This document shows positions 14,701 to 23,788 of a DNA stretch of 64,000 nucleotides, piece by piece. The stretch spans positions 1 to 64,000 of the forward strand of contig WNNJ02002350.1 of NCBI GenBank assembly GCA_012934845.2, given 5' to 3'. The translations under genes and the position numbers were made by a program. The DNA is from Pomphorhynchus laevis (taxonomy: Eukaryota; Acanthocephala; Palaeacanthocephala; Echinorhynchida; Pomphorhynchidae). The notes below the pieces were generated by a model. The model was given only the letters and a program-made list of their open reading frames with translations, was not told the origin of the DNA and made no database searches. Every line of letters begins with the position of its first letter. Position 1 is the first letter of the stretch.

Positions 14701-17700
14701 TTAAGTGAACGCATCGAAATTGCAAAGGTGAATTTAATGTAATATAATTAAAATGTGTTTATTTATTATTAGGCTAATTTAATTGTACTAATGAGCGAAT
14801 TTGATGAAAACAAAGCCAGCGATATAGCAAATAGCTGTAAGGCCTTATCAGATGAAATTCAAGAATTACAAGAAATATCAAACTTGTATAATAAACGCGA
14901 GGGATTACTGAGCTTTAAAGAGATCATGGTACCTATTTATTATACTATTGTACTATTTTTATAAATTTTAATTTGATTATTTTTTAAATCATTATAAATA
15001 ATCATTATAAATAATTAATTAAATAAATAAGAAAAATAATTATTTTTATTTTGTTAAGTTGTGTAAAATGTGTATAATTATAACATAGTTAAATACTCTT
15101 ATAATACAAAAAATGTTATCAAATTATACAAAATAATTAAATTTACACATTTTTTAATATGTTAAATTCATATTAACATGTATATAATTATCTATTTAAA
15201 TTATTATTCAATTAGTTTTAAAAGGCATTTTCCACACATGAAATCCATTTTTAATAAAGCCATTTGAAACATCTAATATCAGTTTTTTAAACTAGCATAA
15301 ATTTTAAAACTAACTATTATTATATAGTTATTACAGAAACAAAGAAGCAGAAATTATCCATATTTTATAAAATATGTTATATAACATATAACATATTTAT
15401 ACAAAACATGATCGAGAGTGTAAAACATTTTCCACGATAGGACCAAAATCTTATTCCTAACCATCTCCTCAATTGATAATAAATTGAAACGCCTGAGCCT
15501 GTTTTGGCAAGAAAGCTTTCCTATGCCAAGGACTAATCGAGATGCTTTTCGGATTATACCCTCGTAAATGGGCATGTAATATAATATATAATACAAAAAA
15601 TAAAATACAAAAGTATTATTAATATTATTAACTTCCTTATAATACAAAAAATATTATTAAATTATACAAAATAATTAAATTTACACATTTTTTAAAATGT
15701 GTAAATTTAATATGTAAATCATATTAAAATGTTTATAATTATCTATTTAAATTATTATTAAATTAGTTTTAAAATGCATTTTACCCACATGAAATGCATT
15801 TTTGATAAAGTTATTTGATAAAGCTATTATATCAGTTTTTTAAAACTATCATAAGTTTTAAAATTAACTATTATTAGTTAAAGGTAATTAACTTCATATG
15901 TAAATATTAATTCTTTCATTAATTCTTAGAGCGCGAATTTTTATTTCATTTCAGTACGCGAATTTTAATTCCATGAGGTCAGATCTAGCACCATTGACTG
16001 AATTTTGGACATTACTAGCAACATGGAAAGGTGTTCTTAAAGAGTGGAATGAACTATCGATTTGTAATTTTAACATGAGTGCGATGGAGACATGCATTAA
16101 TTCACTGAAAGAGCCAGCTCTGCTAAACAAATTGTTGAAAAGCAAAAATGAAGGTACCTATGATTTTATGATTCTGGTTTTATTTTTCTGTTTAGTGGTT
16201 GTAAATCTTTGCGATGCCTTAATGAAGGAGGTTGAAGACAAATCAAGATTTTATCCGCTTATCGAATCATTGCATCGTATTGGTTGTAACCCAAAAACCT
16301 GGACAAAGGTACATTTTAATTAGAAAAATGAATTTTTCTAAAAATCAAAAAATAAAAAGAAAAATGGATTAATAATTCTATAAATTAAAATTTAATATTA
16401 AAAATAACGCAGTGGTTTCGTGGTAAAGGAGATATTATGTCGTTCTTGATGTGATATCTAATAGATTTCATAAGTAAAGGACTCACGCTTGAGTGCCACC
16501 GGCGCCAGTTCACCAGCTTAAATATGTACTTAACGCAATATTGAGCGAATATGCTTTGGTGACTGACTTTGTAACAAAAGTTGAGATATGTCAACCACAT
16601 TAGCTATCTTTGGGTTGCGTTGGTACGATGTATATCGTAGCCAAACGAGCTCTCCCGACATTTATCCGAGATCTATACCTGACAGGTACGTTATATGAAT
16701 ATTTCCTCGTGCGCACGGACCACTGAATCAGGTGTCTGTTCACTGCTAGATACTCGTTTACTATGAGAAAACCTCTCATTAGGCTTATGAGCATACTAAT
16801 TGTAAGGCTACATACGGGTTCTTGTTTCCTGACATATGATCAACGATATCTCTTTTGTTGGCGGAAATAAATCAGGCATCACCGAGAATACTGTATGCAT
16901 TAACACAGAATCTCTACCTGTGGAGTGATGTATTAGTTTTCTGACAGTAGCTACAGAGAGATGAGGTATAGGAAGTTGACTATCATATTGCTCACTACCC
17001 ACAGCTCTGCCGCTCGAAAGTTTCTAATCAAGTGGTAAAATTATTTTAGTGATTTAAAATAATAATCGAAAACATATTATTAACAAAAATATTAATAAAT
17101 TATGTATTTTTCTAATATATTTTTTAAAAATAATAGCCATATGCCGCCACGGTAGATGAAAGCGAATCAACATCAAAACGCTATTACGATACTACAACGT
17201 TAATAGGCAAACATCTACCAAATTAATAGAGCATGTAAACAATATTTACAAATATAGATAGATTCTCGTGTATGGCACATTATCCTATTTGAGCAAGACT
17301 TCCAAATGTTCAAAAATCCAATTGCAGGCGTAAATTGGATATCACTATCCAGTAAGACATGTTTCGAATCCCAATTTGATACACGCGAACGAAACGCCAC
17401 AGTCTCTATTAAGGCGAAACGTTTCTGCTGAATAAACGACAAGAGTTTCTCTCTAGTAAGATCAGCTAATTTCGAAGACGGAACCTTACGGGACAAGCAA
17501 AAGAGGAATTTAAAGAAATTTTATTTTTTCTATCAAATTTTCTCAAAATTCCAAATAGATAAATCCTGTCAACTAGCCTATAAGCCACACGTAAACATTA
17601 AAAGAAACATCATTTGAAAATATTTCATGGCTGTAGGATAGTTTGTTGAACGTAAAAAATTGATCGTACTCATACAGGAAGCAACCTTACAAGCAATTAT

Positions 17701-20700
17701 ATCAAAATGATTAGTAAAACTCCACTTAGATGACAGATTAAAGCCAAGATAGCAGAATTGCGCACACATTTGCAAATTCTTACCGTCATAGGTAAAAACA
17801 TCATTTCGTGATAACCTACCACCTCTAGGAATTTTAACACTTTTGTTTTCGATCGATTAACATGCAAACCATTCGCCATATAATACAGTTTGAGCCTATC
17901 CAATGCTAAACTTACATCGCCTATTTTTGACGAATATATAACCATATCATCTGCATTTAAAAGACAAGAAGAGTTAGTTTCACTTATACATGCTGACTGA
18001 TTATATAAAATTTTGACTAAACAATAATGGGCTAAGAGGGTCATCCTAAGGAACACCCCTAATTTATTGAAAGTATCCTGAATATTTTAGTCCATCAACG
18101 GCTTGGACAAGGTGAGGAGAGAGAGAACATGATATAGTAGATGTATGATATAGCCCTTTAGACTAAGTGCGGTTATTAATTTTCGGAGAAGCAAGTTTCT
18201 GTCAATACAATCGAATACCTTTGTAAAATCTACGAAAACGGTGTAAAAAGGAAGATGATTTGAACACGTTTCTTGAACAGCGTTTCTCAATATGGAGACA
18301 GCACTTGTATTAGAGAAACCCGGTCGAAAATCATGTTGCTCGATTGGGAGAAAGTTCGATATAGACTGCAAGTCTACGGCTTATGATGGTAGCAAATAAC
18401 TTAAATGATTGACTTAGTATTGCGATACAACTGTAATTATTTAGATTACGAGGATTATTACCACCTTTAAAGAGTATTTTTAGAATCACCTTCTTTCACG
18501 ACATAGGGAACAAATTTCATATCAAGACCCGTTTAAATAACACAAGGAAATTAACTGAGACTGAACAAATACCTTTAATATGCTCAGCAGCTATACCATC
18601 ATTGCCGACTCCTTTTCTATCAGGTATGTGCTGAAAATAGGATTCGATTCCATAGACTTTAGAATTTGCGTTCAAGTGGCATAGATCTCTAAGATCTCGA
18701 AACGTGAAATGTAGTTCTGGGTCAGTAGCTGATGATACCCACCCAGGCTGATTAGTAGCGTCCTGCTGTATCAAGAATAGGAACAATATCTGTGAGTATA
18801 ATATTGTGCCACAACCAGAAGAATTTCAGCTCATAGATGCATTCAAGTTAAATTAATTTCCCAAGCGTTTTTATCCCATGTACCTTCTTAAGTCGAAATA
18901 TTTTTTCGTCCCTGTAAATTAAAATTTAAACTAGAGAATTCGGAATTTTTTAATTTAGTATATTTTTAAACTGTTTTTATAATATATCCTAATTATTTAA
19001 TATAATACTTAATCTAAGTTCTTACTGATAATATATTTTATGTTTGGTTCCAATTTAGTCAACTGCAGTCTTAATTCTCCTCATTGTGTAATATTCAGCA
19101 TATTTCTTTTCTTTACCAATAAATCATTTATGGCACTAAATCCACATTCAGATAAATAAGACATGGTAATCATTTTTTAGCATACGTAGTCAACCCTCTA
19201 TATTTTGCCTATGGTTAATCGCAAAGGCATCTCATCACTTCTCTTATATCGAATAATGCTTTGACAGACTCATTGTTTTGCATTTCTGCTAGTTCTTTTC
19301 GATACTGAACATTGGAAATAAGTGAAAGATCTGCTAGCATTGGCTGAGTTAGCCATGTTGGGAGAATAAATTCTTTCAAGTCAGAAAAGCTTTCTTTCAA
19401 TTCAGTAGATAACTGCTTCAGTTAATTGGATATAATAAATATACCATTATCACATACTTCACATTTATTGAGCCAGAAAAACTTTTCAAAGTTTTTCTTA
19501 AAAATTAAATCTCGGCTTAATTTTCTTTGTTTTTAGATCAATAAAAGTTTTATCTTCCCCTTGAAGTTACTTGTTTAGTATATTAAGCTTTTTAAAAATA
19601 TCAGAAAGATAATTGACAAATGCTTTACCGTCGCCTGTTAAAATTTTATTCAAATCAGGGTTGTCCTTCAAAAAATCTTTAACATTATCATATAGCTCCA
19701 TAAATCTTTTTAGGCAGTTTCCTTTTGAAAGCCATCTTATATTACTGTGAAGTAAAAGTCTCACGTAGTCTGCACTTTGTACTTCACAAAACATTTTAAA
19801 AAGACGCTCTGTTTTCGAATTAGCCTTGATAAAATTAATAAATTTCACTACAGCGCTTAATATCTCACTGAGAACAGTAGAAACATTTTTAGCGGCCAAG
19901 TTTTTTCGGTGAATGACACAGTGTAGCACAAGCATTTCGGGATATTCATTTTTTTTATCAATTTTAAACAATCGTTATGTTTACCCATCATATTAGGAGC
20001 ATCATCTAAAACACAAGATTTTGGTTTTTATTTTTATATTTTTTGTTGTTAAATAGCCTTTAAGTTTTAAAAATATATCCTAGCGGTGGTACTACTTTCC
20101 ATAAATTTACAAACAAGTATTTCTTCACTAAAATTACCATTGTCGATGTATCTAACATAAGCCATCAATACTGCCTCGTTGTCTCTCAAGGTTGTTTCAT
20201 CAATTTGAAGTGAGAATTTTTCCACCTTTAATTTCTCTACTAACTGTTCTTCGGCATTAGTGCTCATTTCATCTATTCTCCAAATAACAGTATTGTTACT
20301 AAGAAGGATAGATTTTAACGTCTTTATCTTCCTTTTCCTGAACGATTTTCAAAAATGCCGAAATACATGGTTTTATAAAATTAATGACAAAACCACCGGC
20401 CAAAGTAGCCAAATAAATTTTGGTTTATGGTGATGAGTACAAGCTATTTTATTACAAAATAATATTTATTATAATTTTATTGTTCCATTATATATAACTA
20501 TAATATATGTTGGTAAAAATTCCCACTCATATTTGTTGAAGAAATTGCAAAGTAGGGAATTTATTTGAAAAATTTTACAAATTTTCAGTCGCTCCTAGCA
20601 ACCTTCTTCAGGCAAAAAAATGGTGCTTATATGGTGTTTTATTCTTTAGTGTTTTATCTTTTTTATTCGTGCTTTATTATTTTAGTGCTTTTTAGCCAAT

Positions 20701-23000
20701 TTTTATCCAATTGAACTTAAATACTTTTGTTTTGTAATTTTCGGTAAAACATTTCTTTGATGTTTTTGTTGTAAGTGTATAAGTGTTGTGTAGTTGTGAT
20801 TTTACTGTTTGAATTTTTGATTTTTTTGTCTGAAGAAGGTCGCTAGGAGCGACTGAAAATTTGTAAAATTTTTCAAATTCCCTACCTTGCAATTTCTTCA
20901 ATAATTATAATAATATTTAATAAACATATTATATAATATTGTATAACTATAATATTTGTATATTATATTTAAAATGTTTAATTTGCAATATTTTAGTATA
21001 ACTTTATACTAAAAGTATCGTTATACTAACCAACATTCCTTTTACAAGTTCTTGCAAATAATGGTAGCGTGGGTTCCTCGCGCACTAACCATATATGGTT
21101 TTGTAATTTAAGATACAGTGGTTATTAGGTCGTTATAAAGGTAATCATTGTATTTTAAATAACGCGGTTTAAATTTAAAATTTTCTTATTTGATATATTT
21201 GGAAGATGTTATCAAAATGTTCTAATGTTTAGCTCGCTGAAACTTTAAACATTAATCTTGTACTGGATCGCAAATTAACTCCGTCAAAATGCGTGGAATT
21301 GAAGCTATTTACTCAGTTACAGGAAATTTCAAATTTCGCAATGGGCTTAGAAAACGAACTGGACGTCAAAAAGGTAAGCATCTCGATATCAATAAATTGA
21401 AAATCGTGATTGGTTGGAATTTGTTATATGATAGTAATTAGTACCATATACGACGATATGCTAGCATTATAGTTTAGCATTATATACCGTGAAATATTTG
21501 AATATTAAGCAATTATTTATACAAAAATATTTGAAATGAAATAGTAATCTTGATGGTGTAAATATTTTTATATAAATAACTATTTCCCCGACTGTATTGA
21601 CGAGTTCGTTAATAAAATTTGCAAAATGACTAACCATAATTTTAAACTTTTTAACTGAAGATGTACATAATGAAAAACATTATTTTTATTAAATATTTTA
21701 ATTTAAGATATTTAACAATTGATTGTGTGCATATTTTTAAGTTTTCAGATAAAGTTGTAAGCCAATTGTAATACATTTAATGAACTCTAATCATTCGTAA
21801 TTAAACCGAAGACATATTTTGCTTTTAAAGAGTTTATCAGTTACATTGTTAACTTGCATTATTAGATATTATCTTTAGTTTTATTTTAATTATTTTTATA
21901 GCTGGCGTATAGGTTTTCATTTAAAATACTTTAATTGATACTATCGAGACTCCTAAAGGCTGATTTTCTATTAAACTACTCGACTATTTTATTAATAAAT
22001 AATATTAAATTTAAAATTTTATTTTATATTAAACTACTCGAATAGCACCTTTAAATATTAACAGTATCTTTTGCTTTATTAATACATTAATAAAGCAAAA
22101 GACAAAATTGACGAAATCTATAATGAAGAAGATACGGATTTTGAAACTTTTCTGTCTAAAATTATCAAAATATTAAAGCTGTATAATATAATTAATTTGT
22201 TGTAAATGTGACTAATTATAAGTCATATTTTCTTTTATTTAATGGATAAAATCCATATATTTATTCCTGGTCTGTTCAATCAATAATCAATAAATACTTA
22301 AAAAATGAAAATATGCCCGTCTTTTGAATGATTTAGTTATAGCATTTATATCTTGATTTTTAGAAAGTCAAACAGTTAGATGCATTTTGGACTAAACAAC
22401 TTATACAAGTTGATAGCAATGACTTTCTTATCAACGTTATTATATTTGATGCTGAACTAAAATTACAAATTGAAAATGATCTCATATTCATTCAAAGTAT
22501 TGATAGTGGCATTATGGATAAGATATTTGTAGAAAGTTTGAATCTTTGGAAATCACGTCTGTCGACGATACAAGTATATCATACAAATGTATATATGAAA
22601 AACATATTGATTTATTTTTTAGAATGTAACTACAAATTGGAGAATATGTCAAAAACAGATAATTGATTATAGCCCGTTTTTACAAATGGACCCTCAATTT
22701 TCCAACGTTATACAAACAATACACAGGACTTGGGCGAGGATATTTAATATTATAAAGGAGAATGACCTCTCATTTCTGCGTGTATGTGTACACCCTCGAA
22801 TAAGAACAGGGTTAAACGATTGTATGAAGATAATGGACCGAATTCGATCGAACATAATTTCAGTAGCAAATAATGCTTCGCGGAACTTTACACGTTTTCT
22901 TTTTCTTCCTGAACATGATCTAATTGAACTATTTTCTTTGCCATTAAATGTGACATTGAGCTGTAAACAAGTTAATATATGCTTTCCAGGAATCGATAAG
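2528..23000 (+). CDS. Dynein heavy chain, tail/linker region (multi-exon gene, incomplete)
   Basis: Eight exons with matching splice phases (2528-2785, 5172-5285, 5331-5413, 14604-14727, 14773-14928, 15955-16153, 16196-16308, 21233-21373, 22364-22573 and 22623-23000; ten segments in all) read as one dynein heavy chain region, the DHC_N2 tail/linker that precedes the AAA motor ring. Marks seen: DEFARIKAELLEKPIAIEDY (the eLL.kP....el motif), LYNKREGLLSF (the nnRE.lfg motif), LTEFWTLLATWKGVLKEW, FYPLIESLHRIGCNPKTW (usual form PLI.dLrn.glr.rhW), and FTRFLFLPEHDLIELFS (usual FpRFyFLsndeLLeils). Introns are either 42-49 bp or several kb full of transposons. Upstream and AAA exons are not visible. 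Cytoplasmic versus axonemal type cannot be told. The sequence is divergent but open throughout, so a living gene is plausible. Confidence 0.82.
2786..4700. other. AT-rich intron sequence with PLE hairpin remnants
   Basis: No gene is seen. The stretch is extremely AT-rich, with many short repeats of the type TTAATTTATGATC around 4,035-4,110 and 4,490-4,640. A hammerhead-like hairpin (see 3,838-3,859) and a decayed relative near 4,307-4,345 suggest old PLE tails. Confidence 0.5.
3838..3859 (-). ncRNA. Hammerhead-like hairpin, PLE remnant
   Basis: On the minus strand: CTGATGA, then the short hairpin GTT-GCT-AAC, then GAAACACC. The same CTGANGA - hairpin - GAAA layout ends the canonical PLE at 10.2 kb, so this is read as a leftover PLE tail. 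An unpaired base between core and hairpin makes it non-canonical; catalysis is not shown. Confidence 0.4.
4711..4925 (+). mobile_element. REL-LINE family C, 3' coding fragment
   Basis: It reads YKFVPIAIKTLVAIGT and, after a frame change, STGDKRAMIFLMQRVSASVQ. This is the last conserved block of a LINE with a C-terminal restriction-like nuclease (usual form 'F.PvAiEt.G..g.....f...lgrr...tgd.r...fl.QRis.aiqRgN'). Related pieces lie at 13.3-13.9 kb and 43.6-44.1 kb. It is GC-richer than the surrounding intron. Confidence 0.6.
5172..5285 (+). CDS. Dynein heavy chain exon, LL-KP motif
   Basis: 38 codons, phase 0 both sides, acceptor gctgcag and donor GTATAC. It carries DEFARIKAELLEKP, typical of the dynein tail region upstream of the linker. 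It is separated from the next exon by a 45-bp intron. Confidence 0.8.
5331..5413 (+). CDS. Dynein heavy chain exon, coiled/helical stretch
   Basis: 83 nt between a ttgttttcag acceptor and a GTAAGA donor, leaving phase 2. It reads QKIEELIEKCLKSHL and onwards, highly charged and helical. The next joined codon is completed by the T at 14,604 across a 9.2-kb intron filled with transposons. Confidence 0.75.
5414..6100. other. AT-rich intron sequence
   Basis: No gene, repeat family or RNA recognised; simple AT-rich sequence between a dynein exon and the REL LINE. Confidence 0.5.
6110..9330 (+). mobile_element. REL-type LINE, family A, copy 1
   Basis: An R2-like (restriction-like endonuclease) LINE inserted in a dynein intron. 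The coding part runs from ATG at 6,248 to the stop at 9,237-9,239, followed by a short 3' UTR and AT-rich tail at about 9,300-9,330. A near-intact sister is at 58.8-62.1 kb on the other strand. Base composition is more balanced than that of the flanks. It is broken by several frame changes. Confidence 0.85.
6248..9239 (+). pseudogene. REL-LINE family A polyprotein (Cys-rich motif, RT, CCHC, nuclease), broken
   Basis: Domains in order: an N-terminal Cys cluster (CCNCNGQAA, then CKRCRCEKSKKACINC) resembling CXC-type zinc-binding motifs; a middle region (KLVELYPLNAEATNTD near 6,965-7,020); RT palm with GFTQGDPLAMSAFAAA (motif B) and WYADDACFVG (motif C); the CCHC knuckle CSCGAAFTTIHMLSC (C-x-C-x7-H-x4-C); then the PD-(D/E)xK-like nuclease, RSACLDFSCSG followed by RSFFDVCVFN. 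Frame breaks occur near 6,395, 6,530-6,590, 6,730, 7,148 (stop) and 7,510 (an extra A in an A-run); from 7,551 to 9,239 it is open (562 codons). The domain order is that of R2/R4/NeSL/HERO-type elements. Confidence 0.82.
9637..10085 (+). mobile_element. Naiad PLE 3' fragment, decayed
   Basis: Nucleotide match to the end of the RT of the fuller Naiad at 27.9-31 kb (GAACATTAAATTAACATTAA and TTGCATGAGCATTCATGCAT are shared). It holds only the RT C-terminus with small rearrangements (two partial copies of the 'gctttcttcaaaat' stretch). An old copy. Confidence 0.75.
10190..12320 (-). mobile_element. Canonical Penelope-like element (C-terminal GIY-YIG), decayed
   Basis: Minus strand. The first readable part (12,312-11,887) ends LTICKADKGNNLVVLDKHEY, the N-terminal PLE RT block (usual form 'KADKGnatVvmd'). 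Further along come DVKDLFTNIPLSETI (motif A), SSPLGPTLADL (motif B) and, near 10,600, DDCGSCYIDQTGDKLVVR, a GIY-YIG nuclease located after the RT. This is the Penelope/Poseidon type of layout and differs from the Naiads in the same window. It is broken in many places (roughly ten or more). A hammerhead-like hairpin lies at its 3' end. Confidence 0.75.
10213..10243 (-). ncRNA. Hammerhead-like hairpin at 3' end of canonical PLE
   Basis: Minus strand: CTGATGA, stem TATCGC / GTGATA around an AGTA loop, then GAAAATTC. PLEs of the Penelope type are known to carry hammerhead ribozymes in their pseudo-LTRs. The position, just after the nuclease domain, fits. Stem I and stem III were not resolved, so self-cleavage is an inference. 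Confidence 0.5.
12500..13240. other. Unrecognised stretch, moderate GC
   Basis: No assignable gene. On the minus strand a short open stretch near 13,060-12,920 reads DQLLLVVASSSACVYLIEKK but matches no family I recognise; it could be the tail of an unidentified element. Confidence 0.3.
13250..13870 (+). mobile_element. REL-LINE family C, nuclease-domain fragment
   Basis: It reads HGLDCPCNISRHSRHSEMN (the 'HgL.C......RH..lN' block), GKRPDG (nuclease PD motif), LVWDATRVNPLAMSY (second nuclease acidic residue) and VFEPVAIEFLGAIGPFTIKF. This is the C-terminal PD-(D/E)xK nuclease of a REL LINE. One frame change lies near 13,515-13,560 and a stop at 13,812. The RT is missing, so it is strongly 5'-truncated. 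Confidence 0.72.
14035..14400 (+). mobile_element. Naiad PLE 3' non-coding tail, old copy
   Basis: It corresponds to the region after the RT in the 28-31 kb Naiad: CTTGTATTAGAATAAGATA, CTATGTTGGGT, CCGAAACCTGATA and the closing GTAGACTCAGTTACCTGATC. One arm pair of the pseudoknot (CTATGTT/AACATAG) is kept; the other has decayed. Confidence 0.75.
14604..14727 (+). CDS. Dynein heavy chain exon
   Basis: 124 nt after a ccgctag acceptor, ending in AAG before a GTGAAT donor. It reads PIVIKRVIDHTLKQIDSDT and then a charged helix ending SERIEIAK. The phase fits both neighbours. The 45-bp intron that follows supports real splicing. Confidence 0.75.
14773..14928 (+). CDS. Dynein heavy chain exon, N-K-R-E motif
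   Basis: 52 codons, phase 0, acceptor ttattag and donor GTACCT. It ends ISNLYNKREGLLSFKEIM, matching the dynein pattern 'l.n.RE.lfg.....ypel' just before the conserved Trp-rich block in the next exon. Confidence 0.85.
15097..15332 (+). repeat. Direct repeat, left unit (about 235 bp)
   Basis: AT-rich unit starting CTTATAATACAAAAAATGTT and ending ACTATTATTATATAGTTAT. The second unit is at 15,634-15,880. Between them lies a LINE piece. It looks like a duplicated intron segment. Confidence 0.7.
15400..15580 (-). mobile_element. LINE RT C-terminal scrap
   Basis: Minus strand reads IIRKASRLVLGIGKLSCQNR and LRRFNLLSIEEMVRNKI. This is the 'kAt.lvpgl..l.Y..RL..L.l.sLe.rR.r.dli..yk' tail common in CR1/Rex-like LINEs. 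It lies between the two direct repeats. Confidence 0.6.
15634..15880 (+). repeat. Direct repeat, right unit
   Basis: Starts CTTATAATACAAAAAATATT and parallels the left unit to ACTATTATTAGTTA, with scattered substitutions and small indels (for example an additional ATGTGTAAATTTA stretch). Divergence suggests the duplication is not recent. Confidence 0.7.
15955..16153 (+). CDS. Dynein heavy chain exon, Trp-rich linker block
   Basis: 199 nt, acceptor atttcag, donor GTACCT after AAG, leaving phase 1. It reads YANFNSMRSDLAPLTEFWT and LLATWKGVLKEWNEL, the typical 'L.pl..lW.l...w......W' signature of DHC_N2. A 42-bp intron follows. Confidence 0.88.
16196..16308 (+). CDS. Dynein heavy chain exon, PLI...W motif
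   Basis: 113 nt that complete the split codon and end in phase 0 before GTACAT. It carries VVNLCDALMKEVEDKSRFYP and LIESLHRIGCNPKTWTK. The usual family form ends R-H-W; here it is K-T-W, one sign of divergence. Confidence 0.88.
16330..17210. other. Unrecognised intronic segment
   Basis: GC-richer than its flanks between 16,400 and 17,030, with several medium open stretches on the minus strand, none matching a family I know. Likely a decayed mobile element. Confidence 0.3.
17215..18790 (-). mobile_element. LINE reverse transcriptase remnant
   Basis: Minus strand, 5' to 3': HIPDRKGVGNDGIAAEHIKG (18.6 kb), LPIEQHDFRPGFSNTSAVSI, YTVFVDFTKVFDCIDRNLLL (motif A, about 18.2 kb), LLNADDMVIYSSKIGDVSLA (motif C, an altered A-D-D core, about 17.95 kb) and GLHVNRSKTKVLKF. 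The order and motifs are those of an EN-type LINE ORF2. At least three frame changes or stops lie between the readable pieces. The region downstream (17.5-17.2 kb) may be its 3' coding end. Confidence 0.75.
18715..18857 (+). mobile_element. SINE tail, copy 1
   Basis: It shares TGATTAGTAGCGTCCTGCTG, AATAGGAACAATA and GTGCCACAACCAGAA with two copies at 35.7-36.4 kb. Those copies have a tRNA-like B box, so this is a 5'-truncated member of the same SINE family, lying at the 5' edge of the LINE remnant. Confidence 0.6.
19090..20340 (-). pseudogene. hAT transposase remnant, ZBED5-like
   Basis: Minus strand pieces in order: EKLKVEKFSLQIDETTLRDN (about 20.2 kb), VLHCVIHRKNLAAKNVSTVL, LLLHSNIRWLSKGNCLKRFM (about 19.7 kb) and FILPTWLTQPMLADLSLISN (about 19.35 kb). 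These are hallmark blocks of the ZBED5/SCAND3-type hAT transposases (the 'D.T' of the DDE site, CVIHRqnL, vRWLSKGncL.Rf). The BED finger and the dimerisation tail are absent or unreadable. Breaks separate the three pieces, so no functional transposase remains. Confidence 0.78.
20537..20901. repeat. Foldback element with two hammerhead-like hairpins
   Basis: Inverted arms of about 80 bp (20,537-20,621 and 20,820-20,901) enclose about 200 bp. Each arm carries the same motif pointing outward: CTGAAGA, hairpin GTCGCT-AGG-AGCGAC, then TGAAAATTTG (right arm 20,830-20,858 plus; left arm 20,583-20,611 minus with one loop-side change). The motif matches PLE 3' ends, so this looks like an inverted pair of PLE tails or a small derivative. 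Confidence 0.7.
20910..21232. other. Intron sequence, nothing recognised
   Basis: AT-rich; no gene, repeat family or RNA identified before the splice acceptor at 21,231-21,232. Confidence 0.4.
21233..21373 (+). CDS. Dynein heavy chain exon
   Basis: 47 codons, phase 0, acceptor gtttag and donor GTAAGC. It reads LAETLNINLVLDRKLTPSKC and ends LENELDVKK, matching the segment 'l....g........l..ll.l.l.....i.ei...A.kE..ie' of dynein heavy chains. It is joined to 16,308 across a 4.9-kb intron holding a LINE, a SINE, a hAT remnant and a foldback element. Confidence 0.85.
22067..22104. repeat. Perfect hairpin in dynein intron
   Basis: Arms TCTTTTGCTTTATTAA and TTAATAAAGCAAAAGA around TACA, 16 bp each, perfect. 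No coding role seen. Confidence 0.6.
22364..22573 (+). CDS. Dynein heavy chain exon
   Basis: 70 codons, phase 0, acceptor tttttag and donor GTATAT. It reads KVKQLDAFWTKQLIQV and later ENDLIFIQSIDSGIM, matching the 'd.q.v..q.m..Sp....f' block of the family (a loop of sequence-divergent helices that scans the linker base). Confidence 0.85.
22623..23000 (+). CDS. Dynein heavy chain exon, FxRFxFL linker motif (last recognised)
   Basis: 126 codons, phase 0, acceptor tttttag and donor GTACAA. It reads NWRICQKQIIDYSPFL, then RVCVHPRIRTGLNDCMKIMD, then FTRFLFLPEHDLIELFSL and ICFPGIDK. The middle block corresponds to FpRFyFLsndeLLeil and the end to 'CFegI'. The linker C-terminus and AAA1 should follow, but no such exon was found downstream on the + strand. 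Confidence 0.88.
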
Positions 23001-23039
23001 GTACAATATGAAGTAAAGTTAAATAATCTGTTTATAATT

Positions 23040-23720
23040 TTTTAAAAATTAAATTATTTTTTAAAACTTATCAAACTTTATTAAAAATTTGATAAAACTT
23101 TACAAAATGATTTATTAATTGGACAAAATGATTTATTAATCGATAATATAATGATCGATCATTCATAATATGAATTGATGAAATCAAAAAAGATTTGGCG
23201 GTTTAAAATTTACCAAATATTATAGAATATTGAATATAATATTGATATAATATTATATATAGAATATAATATTATATATAGAATATAATATTGTAGAATA
23301 TTATATGCCTTATTTATATGTAACCAATTTCGTATTTTAAAAAACAGTTTAATAACTTTTAACATACATTATTGGTTAAGATGCAAATACAAAGTTTATA
23401 ATGGCTTATAGTTAAACATTCTATTGTTGTCTTAATAAAATTAACTGAAGGGTCAATTTATTTAAATTAACAAGGTCAATTAATTTAAATTAACAAGGTC
23501 AATTTATTTAAATTTTATTATTTTAAATTGATCATTTTTAGTTGATAGCTAGAATTTAACATTGGTTGTTTATACTTATATTAATTTGGTAAGGTTACCA
23601 ACATATTATACCTATAGGTTGGTAAGTAAACAATTAATTAAGATAGATTTGTTACTTACCAATTTCAATAGGTTAACGAGCTCGGCATGAGTTTAAACGA
23701 TATATTTACATACGAAAATA
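23040..23720. other. AT-rich spacer with short tandem repeats
   Basis: No gene. It contains ATATAATATT-type repeats at 23,215-23,310 and three copies of a roughly 25-bp unit (AAGGTCAATTTATTTAAATT) at 23,450-23,515. Confidence 0.5.
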
Positions 23721-23726
23721 TAATCT

Positions 23727-23776
23727 GCATTCGTCAAGCTTAACGAATGCAGCTTATATTTTTATATAAGCTGCAT
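23727..23776. repeat. Two overlapping hairpins just upstream of a Naiad copy
   Basis: CTGCATTCGT / ACGAATGCAG and then AATGCAGCTTATA / TATAAGCTGCATT share the middle AATGCAG arm, so the two stems are mutually exclusive. The Naiad fragment starts about 12 bp further on. Confidence 0.6.
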
Positions 23777-23788
23777 TTTATATTTTAT

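Noticed and set aside
15097-15880. Small LTR-type element made of the two direct repeats
   Set aside because: No primer-binding site, no terminal TG/CA, no target duplication, and the inside is a LINE scrap.
22078-22205. Additional dynein exon (reading NKAKDKIDEIYNEEDTDFET)
   Set aside because: Neighbouring exons already join in phase and the segment ends in a stop without a donor.
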